A DNA stretch of 64,000 nt from Verticiella sediminum. GTDB taxonomy: Bacteria > Pseudomonadota > Gammaproteobacteria > Burkholderiales > Burkholderiaceae_B. The notes beneath the pieces are model-generated. The model searched no databases, was not told the DNA's origin, and was given only the letters and a program-made list of their open reading frames with translations. The stretch lies in contig NZ_VLTJ01000008.1 in NCBI RefSeq assembly GCF_007558815.1, positions 62,001-126,000 of the forward strand, given 5' to 3'. A program made the position numbers and the translations under genes. Position 1 is the first letter of the stretch; the number at the start of each line of letters is the position of its first letter. Shown piece by piece: positions 30,571-37,946 of this stretch.

Positions 30571-31806
30571 TTATTCCTCTAGATGCAACGCGGAGGGAGC
30601 CGCGATCTTTCCCGCTACTGCGGAAGCCGCGACAACGGCGGCATTTGCAATGAAGACGAGGGATTGCATGCTTCCTAGCCGGCCTGCGTCGTTGCGGGTC
30701 GCGGTGCAGATGGAGGTGTCTCCATCGCCGAGCGGCGCATACGTGCCATAGCATGGACCGCAGACCCCGACGGCGACCTCTGCGCCAGCCATGGAAATGT
30801 CGGCGATGAGGCCTTCCTGTAGCGCTTGCTGATAGATGGCCTGTGTGGCTGGGATGATGGTCAAGCGTACGTCGGGGGATATGCGCTGGCCGCGAAGCAC
30901 CTTGGCCGCGGCGCGCAAGTCCTCCATCTTTCCGCCGATACAAGAACCGATGAACGCGGAAGTGATGGGCGTTCCGATCGCTTCGGATAACGGGACGCAG
31001 TTCTTCGGGTCTGGGGGCAGGCAGATCTGAGGTTCGAGATCCTGGACATCCCATGTCAGTCGGCACTCGAACGTTGCGTTGTCGTCGCTGTGCCAAGGGG
31101 TGGACTCGTCCGGGCATATCGCGGTCTTGATGCCGATGTCGACGACGGCATTGCACAATGTGTGCTTTTCATCCTGCCCGATGCTGCGTATGTACGGGCC
31201 ACAGAATTCGATGCATTTGTAGTCGCCGGCGTTGGAACCGATCTGTGCGGCCACCCATTGCGCGATATCGCGGCTCATCACACCCGGGCGAGCGGTGCCC
31301 TGCAGCTCCACTCTGATAGTCTGCGGCACGCGCAGCCACACCTTACCCGTGGCCAAGGCAAGGATGACGCTCATGCCGAGGGCGATGCCGATAGCGCCGT
31401 TGCAGCCGAGTGCGGGCGCCCGCGTGTCGGCGGCGACGACCAGCATGCCTGGCTTGAGCGAACCGGTCTCGACGGGTAGGTTGTGACTGATGCCGTGCCG
31501 GCCCGTATCAAAAAACCATTGAACTGCCTGCTTCTTGGTATCCGCGCGCATAAAGGCATGTGCCTCCAGGTGACCGGGCGAAGACGAGTGCGTGGTGTGA
31601 TCGATGGTCACCAGAAGCTTTTCGGGGGCGGCGACATTCTCATACCCCAGCGATGCGATCAGCTTTCGATGTCGGTGATAATTCAAGTCATGTGCAGTGA
31701 CCATGTCCGGTTCGGCCCAGATGATGTCGCCGGCACGGACACATTCTAAGGACGCCGCACGCGCCAGTATTTTTTCTACGGCCGTATAGCCGAGCTTGGC
31801 GGACAT
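30571..31806 (-). CDS. LeuC/DmdA-like dehydratase large subunit (aconitase superfamily)
   Basis: 411 aa. Binds a 4Fe-4S cluster through Cys289 (in FIGSCIGGK), Cys349 and Cys352 (VCGPC), spaced as in aconitases. IDHTTHSSS near 68-76 matches the conserved DHT block. It hydrates or dehydrates a 2- or 3-hydroxy di- or tricarboxylate with the LeuD-like subunit. The usual SCTNGR is replaced by SCIGGK, which argues against a leucine-pathway isopropylmalate isomerase. The next upstream gene, 75 bases away on the same strand, encodes a C-C lyase of the isocitrate-lyase superfamily. Together these recall the DmdAB dehydratase plus dimethylmalate lyase of anaerobic nicotinate degradation. Confidence 0.85.
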   Translation of the reverse strand: MSAKLGYTAVEKILARAASLECVRAGDIIWAEPDMVTAHDLNYHRHRKLIASLGYENVAAPEKLLVTIDHTTHSSSPGHLEAHAFMRADTKKQAVQWFFDTGRHGISHNLPVETGSLKPGMLVVAADTRAPALGCNGAIGIALGMSVILALATGKVWLRVPQTIRVELQGTARPGVMSRDIAQWVAAQIGSNAGDYKCIEFCGPYIRSIGQDEKHTLCNAVVDIGIKTAICPDESTPWHSDDNATFECRLTWDVQDLEPQICLPPDPKNCVPLSEAIGTPITSAFIGSCIGGKMEDLRAAAKVLRGQRISPDVRLTIIPATQAIYQQALQEGLIADISMAGAEVAVGVCGPCYGTYAPLGDGDTSICTATRNDAGRLGSMQSLVFIANAAVVAASAVAGKIAAPSALHLEE

Positions 31807-31881
31807 AGGTGATGGCTCCGAGAATTTTCAATCAGACTGTGTCCATGGGCTTCACGGGGTACCCTGCGCTCGTGTCCACGG

Positions 31882-32775
31882 CTATACCTCGGAACGCTGG
31901 GTCCAGCGGGTATATGCCTCGTCTATCGAATTTGCTTGCGCGACATCAAGCAATTGCGCGATCTGCGGCAACATCCACATCGACCGGCCGACGGATTCCG
32001 TGCCCCCCGTCTCGGCCAGGATCCGCAGGTATTCCTCTTGCGCGAATGCTTGGGCTTGTAGCAGCGAGACGGGGTAGAGCACCAGCGGATAGCCGATCTC
32101 TCCCAGACGCTGGGCGGAGACAACGGGACGCAGGCCTTCCACCATCAAGACGATGGTCGGCTTCTTCAAGCTCGAAGTGATTTTCCGCATGTCGTGTTCG
32201 GACGATACGGACATCAGCATGGTCGCGTCCGCGCCCGCTTCTTCGTATGCCTGAAGCCGGGCAATCGACGCGTCCAAGCCCTCCACTGCGAGCGCATCCG
32301 TGCGCGCGATGATCACGAAATCGGAGTTGCGACGCGTTGCGAGCGCTGTCTTGATGCGCGCCTCCATCTCAGACACCGACACCAGTTTCTTGCCTTCCAT
32401 GGCGGCGCATTTTTTTGGAAACGGCTGGTCTTCGAGATGTATGGCCGCTGCGCCAGCGTCTTCGAAGGCTCGAGTCGCATGGGCGACGTTCACGGCGCCT
32501 CCGTATCCGGAGTCGGCGTCCGCGATCAGCGGAAGGCTGGATGCTCGTGTAATGACGCTGACCCGACTGACCATCGCGTCGACGCTGATGACGCCCACAT
32601 CCGGCTCGCCCAGGGTCGCCGCCACGCATAGGCCCGACATGTACGCGACGCGGAATCCCGCCTTCTGCACCAAACGGGCAGAGACCCCGTCATAGCAGCC
32701 TGGTGCGATGAACGCGTCCGTGAAAGGCGCAGTCAACAGTTCTCTTAGTTTCATGCCGGGATTGAGCGTTGTCAC
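31882..32775 (-). CDS. Isocitrate lyase/PEP mutase-superfamily lyase
   Basis: 297 aa from GTG 32775 (GGAGGAG seven bases upstream); ATG 32754 is a shorter choice. TIM-barrel enzyme that cleaves a 2-hydroxy acid, typically to pyruvate or succinate, with Mg2+. LIADADSGYGG is the metal and enolate site. The flexible active-site loop reads FPKKCAAMEGK, against KKCGHLxGK in 2-methylisocitrate lyase: the catalytic Cys is kept and the His is replaced. RTDALAVEGLDASIARLQAYEEAGAD is typical. Homologues include 2-methylisocitrate lyase, 2,3-dimethylmalate lyase and oxaloacetate decarboxylase. First gene of the minus operon, divergent from the IclR gene. Confidence 0.85.
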   Translation of the reverse strand: MTTLNPGMKLRELLTAPFTDAFIAPGCYDGVSARLVQKAGFRVAYMSGLCVAATLGEPDVGVISVDAMVSRVSVITRASSLPLIADADSGYGGAVNVAHATRAFEDAGAAAIHLEDQPFPKKCAAMEGKKLVSVSEMEARIKTALATRRNSDFVIIARTDALAVEGLDASIARLQAYEEAGADATMLMSVSSEHDMRKITSSLKKPTIVLMVEGLRPVVSAQRLGEIGYPLVLYPVSLLQAQAFAQEEYLRILAETGGTESVGRSMWMLPQIAQLLDVAQANSIDEAYTRWTQRSEV

Positions 32776-32843
32776 CGTGGCTCCTCCAAAACAGAATGAC
32801 CAGACCACAGTGTCTTGCTGAAGGAGAAGATTGAGAACTACAA

Positions 32844-32862
32844 TTGTCCGAGGATCGGACAA
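32844..32862. promoter_or_regulatory. IclR operator candidate, copy 1
   Basis: TTGTCCG (32844-32850), AGGAT, CGGACAA (32856-32862): perfect 7-bp arms, ending at the base before the IclR ATG (32863) and 69 bases upstream of the divergent lyase start. A near-identical palindrome lies at 36604-36621 before the TauD operon. Binding by this IclR protein is inferred. Confidence 0.65.
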
Positions 32863-33612
32863 ATGAAAAATGATGCGGAGACAGGCGCCGTTGGATCTTT
32901 GCGCCGCGGCTTGCTGATCTTGAATGCGCTGCGCTCCGGCGGGGAGATGAGCGTCGCCCGGTTGTCTCAGGTCACCGGAATTCCGCGGCCGACGGTCTAC
33001 CGTGTTCTCGATGTCCTGGAGGCTGAGCATTATGTGCGTCGGCTTTCAGGAAGCTACTTTGCGGCCACATTACCCGAAGAGCGCGTGGACGAGCGTCGCG
33101 ATGCCTGGGTCGGTTACTTCGCTCCCCGGATGCGCCGAATTGCCAGCCGAACGGGCAACTCGGTCTTCCTCGGCGCCATTGTCGGAGATGATCTTCTGGT
33201 TCTGCACCGCGAGATCGGATCCTATCCCATTCAAATCCTTGCTTTGCCGATCGGAGGCCGTCAACCCCTTGGGGTCGGCGCCGGCGGGGTGGCTCTACTC
33301 TCGGATATGCCGACCAAGCAGCTTGCTGCTGTTCTTCGCCGCAATGCCGACCTTTATAAGAACTTTGGAAGCTTGAACGCTACGCTCGTACGGCGACTAA
33401 TCGAGAATTGCCAAGCGAGAGGATATTCGGTGGTGGGAAACTACGCTTTGAAGGGCGTTCTTGGCCTGGGGCTGTTGTGCAGCGGGCCGGAGCTGCAGAA
33501 ATGCGCGGTGAGCGTCACCGCTCCTATCGACCGCATGACGGCCTCGGCGCAGCGTGAGGCGATCAGAATCATGCGAGAAGAGCTGCATGAGCACAAGGGC
33601 TTGGACGATTGA
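32863..33612 (+). CDS. IclR-family transcriptional regulator
   Basis: 249 aa. Winged helix with GSLRRGLLILNALRSGGEMSVARLSQVTGIPRPTVYRVLDVLEAEHYV (about 10-58). The C-terminal IclR ligand domain includes VGDDLLVLHREIGSYPIQI and GNYALKGVLGLGLLCSGP. ATG 32863 has AGGA at 32851-32854; an ATG at 32815 would place the N-terminus over the predicted operator. It lies between two minus-strand operons and is the obvious regulator of both. GC content is lower than in neighbouring core genes. Confidence 0.9.
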   Translation: MKNDAETGAVGSLRRGLLILNALRSGGEMSVARLSQVTGIPRPTVYRVLDVLEAEHYVRRLSGSYFAATLPEERVDERRDAWVGYFAPRMRRIASRTGNSVFLGAIVGDDLLVLHREIGSYPIQILALPIGGRQPLGVGAGGVALLSDMPTKQLAAVLRRNADLYKNFGSLNATLVRRLIENCQARGYSVVGNYALKGVLGLGLLCSGPELQKCAVSVTAPIDRMTASAQREAIRIMREELHEHKGLDD

Positions 33613-33742
33613 CGCGATAGGTCCTTCGGCAGCGGCAAGACTGTGCAGGGCCTTGTCTTGCATATTGAGCTGCATGTCGGGCAGAGGTCAGCGAGCCGGG
33701 ATTCCTGACGCCTCCTGACCTGCCTGCATAGCCTGGACAGCG

Positions 33743-34714
33743 TCAGTTGGCCTTCGCTCCGCTCACTTTGACAAGCTCACCCCAACGGCGAGTTTCCGCC
33801 TCGATGAATTCCTTGTAGGCATCACGCGTTACATAGGTGGCGGGCGCGTATCCCGCCGCAGTCACCGTCTTCTGGTAGTCATTCGACTCAAGAACGGATT
33901 TCAGGCTGCTGCTTACGACATCCAGTGCAGATTCTGCCGTCCCTTTCGGGGCGAACAGCCCGTACCAACCACCGATTATCAGATCTGGAGCGCCCAGTTC
34001 TTTCACTGTAGGGATGTCGGGGTAGCCCGGGACCCGATCCTCCGTGGTCACCGCGAGTGCCTTGATCTTTCCCGCCTTGATGAAGGGTCCCGCAGTACTC
34101 AGCGTATCGAAAATCACCTGCACTTGGCCGCCCACGAGATCGGAAATCATAGGAGCGCTTCCCTTGTATGGAACATGAAGGATCTTGAGCTTGTACTTCG
34201 TATTGAACAGCTCGCCGACCAAGTGGCCGCCGCTACCGACGCCCGCGCTGCCAAAGCTGAGTTCTTTGGGATGTGCCTGCGCATACGTCAGCAGTTGGTC
34301 CATGCTGTCGACCGGCACATTGCTGTTCACAGCGATGACGAACGGGTAGGTTGCCAGGTTGCCGATCGGAATCAGATCCTTTTCCGGGTCGTACGGCATT
34401 GTCTTGTAAAGACTGGGATTGATGGCCTGTGTCCCAACATATGACGCCAGCAAGGTGTATCCGTCGGGAGCCGCTCTGGCGACTTGGGATGCGCCGATAT
34501 TGCCGTTCGCCCCGGATATGTTGTCTACGAGCACGTTCTGTCCACTCTGCTCGGCCCACCGCATGGCGAACTGACGCGCCAGAAAATCGGTCCCACCGCC
34601 CGCAGGCGCCGGCGCTATCAGGCGAACCGGTTTGGATGGGTACGTGTCGGCGTGTGTAGTGGTTGCAATGAGCAACGTCGCCAGGAACGCAATGCGTCGC
34701 AGCAGGATGTTCAT
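33743..34714 (-). CDS. Bug-family periplasmic solute-binding receptor
   Basis: 323 aa TctC/Bug receptor. Sec signal MNILLRRIAFLATLLIATTTHA (1-22), then DTYPSKPVRLIAPAPAGGGTD. Ligand loops VDNISGANGN and APDGYTLLASY match the family. GGAGA precedes ATG 34714. It is the third gene after TauD and the HpcH/HpaI aldolase and probably delivers their substrate. No TctA/TctB partner is nearby. Confidence 0.9.
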   Translation of the reverse strand: MNILLRRIAFLATLLIATTTHADTYPSKPVRLIAPAPAGGGTDFLARQFAMRWAEQSGQNVLVDNISGANGNIGASQVARAAPDGYTLLASYVGTQAINPSLYKTMPYDPEKDLIPIGNLATYPFVIAVNSNVPVDSMDQLLTYAQAHPKELSFGSAGVGSGGHLVGELFNTKYKLKILHVPYKGSAPMISDLVGGQVQVIFDTLSTAGPFIKAGKIKALAVTTEDRVPGYPDIPTVKELGAPDLIIGGWYGLFAPKGTAESALDVVSSSLKSVLESNDYQKTVTAAGYAPATYVTRDAYKEFIEAETRRWGELVKVSGAKAN

Positions 34715-34820
34715 AAGTGTCTCCGAATTCTTTATATCGCCGCCTGTGCCCCGGTTGCCGGGAGCCTTGGCAGTTCTAGGTTGGACACCCCAGCAAAGGG
34801 GTGTGTGCATTTCCACCACC

Positions 34821-35618
34821 CTAGGCCACAAGACCGCGGATTGCAGAAAAGCTGTTCGAGATGATGCGGCGATCGCTGCCGGCCACAAGAATTCGGCATC
34901 CGCTTCGCACATAATGTTCGCGGGATGACTTCATTCCCTCAAGGTCTGCGTCGAATAGCAGCCCCACAACGTCCACATCGGCGCGACGCACTCGTTCGAT
35001 CATTCCATCGAGGACCCGCTCCACTTCAGGATGGTGACGGTCTCCGTCTTTGCCCATGGATACGGCCAAGTCGAAGGCGCCTAGAACGATGGCGTTCACA
35101 TTCGGAACGGCAAGGATTTCATCAAGATTGCGTATCCCTTCCACCGTTTCCACGAGCAGCCAGATCGTAGTGTTCTCGTTTGCCCAGCGTGCATATGCCG
35201 GCCAGTCCAGGGTTTGGTGACCTGTTGCGCGTATCAGCGGGCACGCGCCTCGACGCCCAGCGTCGTATTCCCGGGTTCGATACTTGGCCGCTGCCACCAC
35301 TTGCCGGGCCGTCTCGGCATCAGACACCTGAGGGACGATGATCCCCATCGCTCCCGCATCCAGCACCCGCGCGATCTCAGCGGACTGTCCGCACGGCACT
35401 CTGACGATGGGAGTGAGGCCGGTCGCTTCTGCCGCTCGAATCATGTCGACTACGGTCTCCATCTCGAAGGAGCCATGCTCCCAGTCAATCCAGACGTAGT
35501 CGTAGTCGGCGTTTCCAGCGGCCTCCACGATCTCGGGGCATCGCATTTGTACAAACGCGCCTACGGGAACGCGGTCCTTTTTGAGGGCTTCCAGTACCTT
35601 GTTTTTCCTGTAGATCAT
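34821..35618 (-). CDS. HpcH/HpaI-family aldolase
   Basis: 265 aa metal-dependent class II pyruvate aldolase family (2-keto-3-deoxy-rhamnonate, 4-hydroxy-2-oxoheptanedioate and similar). VPVGAFVQMRCPEIVEAAGNADYDYVWIDWEHG (about 19-50) contains the general-base region. Further matches are IVRVPCGQSAEIARVLDAGAMGIIVPQV, metal-ligand Glu in LLVETVEGIRNLDEI and LGAFDLAVSMG. The ATG overlaps the TauD stop (ATGA). Substrate unknown; products would include pyruvate or a related 2-oxo acid. Confidence 0.87.
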   Translation of the reverse strand: MIYRKNKVLEALKKDRVPVGAFVQMRCPEIVEAAGNADYDYVWIDWEHGSFEMETVVDMIRAAEATGLTPIVRVPCGQSAEIARVLDAGAMGIIVPQVSDAETARQVVAAAKYRTREYDAGRRGACPLIRATGHQTLDWPAYARWANENTTIWLLVETVEGIRNLDEILAVPNVNAIVLGAFDLAVSMGKDGDRHHPEVERVLDGMIERVRRADVDVVGLLFDADLEGMKSSREHYVRSGCRILVAGSDRRIISNSFSAIRGLVA

Positions 35619-36472
35619 GCCGTGGCCTCCACACACTGCAGGTACTCGCCCTTGTGATCGCCGAGAATGGTTGTGCGGAACAGTCGGCGAAGCTGCGCAT
35701 GGTCATAGTCCATGAGCGCCAGGTGCATCGTGCATCGGTTGTCCCACATCACAAGGTCGTGCTTGCGCCACTGATGCCGATAGACGAACTCCGGTTGCAC
35801 AGAGTGTTTGAAGAGGTATTGCAAGAGGGGCGCGCTCTCTTCGGTGGATAGATGCTCGAAGTGACTCGTCAGCATCTCGCTGACATACAACGCCTTGCGG
35901 CCAGTTCCTGGATGCACGCGCACGACGGGATGCAAGACGGGCGGGTTGCGGTCCTCCTTCTGTCGGCGCAACTCCGCATCGATGCCCCTTAGATGCCCTG
36001 CATTCACGACGGTATGGACGGCGCGCATGCCTTCCAGCATGTGCTGCATTCCAGGCGACAGCGTGTCGAAGGCCAAATACATGTTCGTGAACATCGTTTC
36101 GCCGCCGACCTCAGGGATGTCATGCGCATGGAGCAGGGACGCCATGCTGGGGCAGATGGTCTGGGAGTGATCCGAATGCCATTGCTGCCCGAACACTTTC
36201 TTCCGCTCCTTGCCCTCGTTCGTCACTTTGATCAGATGGGGGTGGCCTTCGAGCCGGTACTCCGGGACATGGGAGTGGTCGTCCAATTCACCGAATAATG
36301 CACTGAACGCGATGTGGGTTTCGAAGCTGATGGGCTGATTGCGAAAGAGAAGAACCTGATACTGGTGAAAGATGTCCTTCAGTTCACTCACCGTCTCCGC
36401 GGAGGGGTTGGCCGTCACCTGGAATCCTAGGACTTCCGCTCCAAGTGCATAGGAGAGCTTGCGTACTTTCAT
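35615..36472 (-). CDS. TauD/TfdA-family 2-oxoglutarate-dependent dioxygenase
   Basis: 285 aa Fe(II)/2-oxoglutarate enzyme. The metal triad is His99-x-Asp101 (QQWHSDHS) and His250 (DNRCTMHLALMDYD), with the 2-oxoglutarate arginine in RRLFRTTILGD. Such enzymes hydroxylate taurine, 2,4-D, alkyl sulfates or similar. ATG 36472 has AGAGA upstream and matches the usual N-terminus (KVRKLSYALGAEV). The frame stays open to 36679 but that part covers the operator at 36604-36621. First gene of the second island operon. Confidence 0.88.
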   Translation of the reverse strand: MKVRKLSYALGAEVLGFQVTANPSAETVSELKDIFHQYQVLLFRNQPISFETHIAFSALFGELDDHSHVPEYRLEGHPHLIKVTNEGKERKKVFGQQWHSDHSQTICPSMASLLHAHDIPEVGGETMFTNMYLAFDTLSPGMQHMLEGMRAVHTVVNAGHLRGIDAELRRQKEDRNPPVLHPVVRVHPGTGRKALYVSEMLTSHFEHLSTEESAPLLQYLFKHSVQPEFVYRHQWRKHDLVMWDNRCTMHLALMDYDHAQLRRLFRTTILGDHKGEYLQCVEATA

Positions 36473-36603
36473 TTCTCTATATATCTCCGTGCGTTGCTCT
36501 ACAACTGCGAGCATGGCGTGAATGTGCTGCGCTCGGTGTCCAATGTGGCCATCGGACGGCACGCAGTCATTGTTCGATGTACGCGATATGGAGTGAAGTG
36601 ACT

Positions 36604-36621
36604 TTGTCCGGATGTCGGACA
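36604..36621. promoter_or_regulatory. IclR operator candidate, copy 2
   Basis: TTGTCCG (36604-36610), GATGT, CGGACA (36616-36621): 6-bp perfect arms with the same half-site and 5-base spacer as the copy at 32844-32862. It is 132 bases upstream of the TauD start, in its probable promoter region. Confidence 0.65.
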
Positions 36622-36798
36622 TCCGGTGAAGACGCCCATGCCGTTCCTCTTCGGTCTCGTGTTGCATACCATGCTGCATCGACGAACAGCGGTTAGCACC
36701 GCTTCGCTGGTGTATTAGGTGAATTCACCCGTTCGTCGTAACCCCGATAGATTGCGATGGAGATTTCGAGGTCCAGCGAATGCCGTTCTCGATGGGCC

Positions 36799-37755
36799 TC
36801 AACACGAACCGCGGCGACGCGCGAACTGCTGCTCGACGACTGTGCTTCCCCATTGCTCCCCGGGCGCCTCGTCGACCTGTTCAAAGCCGAAGGCTTCGTA
36901 GAGCCTGCGCGCGGCATCCAGCCCTTTGAATGTCCAGAGCCGGGTCGCCGCGAACCCGAACCGGTCGCAGAAGGCCACCGCCTGCTCCAGCAACTGGCGG
37001 CCGACGCCGCTGCCGCGGCATCCGTCGTCCAGGATGAACCAGCGCAGGTGGGCCTCGTCGTTGCCCAGGTCTTGGCCGTCGATGGCGATCGAGCCGACGA
37101 TACGGTCGTTCTGCGTCGCCAGCCAGATGCCATTGCCGGGCTCGTTCAGGCGGCCGACGAACTCGGCCACGCCGCTGGCCACCTGGCTTTCGAAGAACTG
37201 GCCGAATCCGGCGTGCCGGGAATAGAACGCCGCGTGCATCTCCGTCACCCGGCCGACCAGACCGGGCCGGTAGCCGGTACTGATGTCGATGCCGCTGTGC
37301 GAGGTTGCGCCCGCTCCCAGCCGGCATGCCTGCAAGGCGTGCGCGTAGGCGCCGAGCCCCTGCGCCACGGTTTGCTGCTGCGACGGATTCAAACGTTCCA
37401 TCGCCGTGGCGACCTGGGTGCGGCCGTAAGCATGGATGCGGGCCACCGTGCGCTTGCCCTTGCGGCTCAGGCTCAGGGGCTTGAGCCGCCCATCCTCGCC
37501 GGCCACGGCTTCTTCCAGCTCTCCCGCTTCGAGCAGTTTGCCCACCATCCGGCTGACGCTGGACTTCTCCAGGCCGAGAAACTGCACGATCTGGGCGGCC
37601 GTCATGGCGCCCCGTGCGTCGATTTCGAGCAGCGTATGCACGGCCGACGGCGAGTAGCGGGTGGCCGCCAGGGTGGCCTGCATGAAGCCCAGCTCGCGAA
37701 CCATCGTGCGGGAAGCCGCACGGATCTGTTCGACCAGGGAGGGATCGGTGTTCAT
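36799..37755 (-). CDS. MarR-type regulator fused to GNAT acetyltransferase
   Basis: 318 aa. Residues 1-145 are a MarR winged helix: YSPSAVHTLLEIDARGAMTAAQIVQFLGLEKSSVSRMVGKLLEAGELEE, with wing residues GEDGRLKPLSLSRKG. Residues about 155-310 are a GNAT domain with GIWLATQNDRIVGSIAIDG and the acetyl-CoA loop CRGSGVGRQLLEQA, then AARRLYEAFGFE. This two-domain architecture is known in MarR/GNAT proteins, where DNA binding may respond to acetyl-CoA. Two tandem palindromes directly upstream (37776-37818) suggest autorepression. Confidence 0.9.
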   Translation of the reverse strand: MNTDPSLVEQIRAASRTMVRELGFMQATLAATRYSPSAVHTLLEIDARGAMTAAQIVQFLGLEKSSVSRMVGKLLEAGELEEAVAGEDGRLKPLSLSRKGKRTVARIHAYGRTQVATAMERLNPSQQQTVAQGLGAYAHALQACRLGAGATSHSGIDISTGYRPGLVGRVTEMHAAFYSRHAGFGQFFESQVASGVAEFVGRLNEPGNGIWLATQNDRIVGSIAIDGQDLGNDEAHLRWFILDDGCRGSGVGRQLLEQAVAFCDRFGFAATRLWTFKGLDAARRLYEAFGFEQVDEAPGEQWGSTVVEQQFARRRGSC

Positions 37756-37775
37756 TTCCAGCGGCTCCGGCCTGT

Positions 37776-37796
37776 TTGGTTGTAGTTTACAACCAA
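37776..37796. promoter_or_regulatory. MarR operator candidate, proximal
   Basis: TTGGTTGTA (37776-37784), GTT, TACAACCAA (37788-37796): perfect 9-bp arms, 20 bases upstream of the MarR-GNAT start. It shares the GTTGTA half-site with the adjacent palindrome. Confidence 0.7.
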
Positions 37797-37797
37797 T

Positions 37798-37818
37798 GAA
37801 GTTGTAGATAACAACTTC
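37798..37818. promoter_or_regulatory. MarR operator candidate, distal
   Basis: GAAGTTGT (37798-37805), AGATA, ACAACTTC (37811-37818): perfect 8-bp arms, one base beyond the first palindrome. The two centres (37786 and 37808) are 22 bases apart, about two helical turns, so two dimers could bind the same face. Confidence 0.7.
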
Positions 37819-37946
37819 TTGCCCGGTGGGCTTTCATGCCCGCCCGCGTTCCGGCCGGAGGGCTGTCCGCCACTCGCTGAAGCGCAGCCGGGCCGGATGC
37901 GGCCCCGGCTGCGTCGTGGCGGCGCCCGCAGGCCGCGCACCGTGCC

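Noticed and set aside
36717..36728. 12-bp palindrome GGTGAATTCACC at the right side of the island
   Set aside because: Looked for a matching copy at the left side as an insertion repeat; only a loose GAATTC match exists, so it is not evidence of an attachment site.
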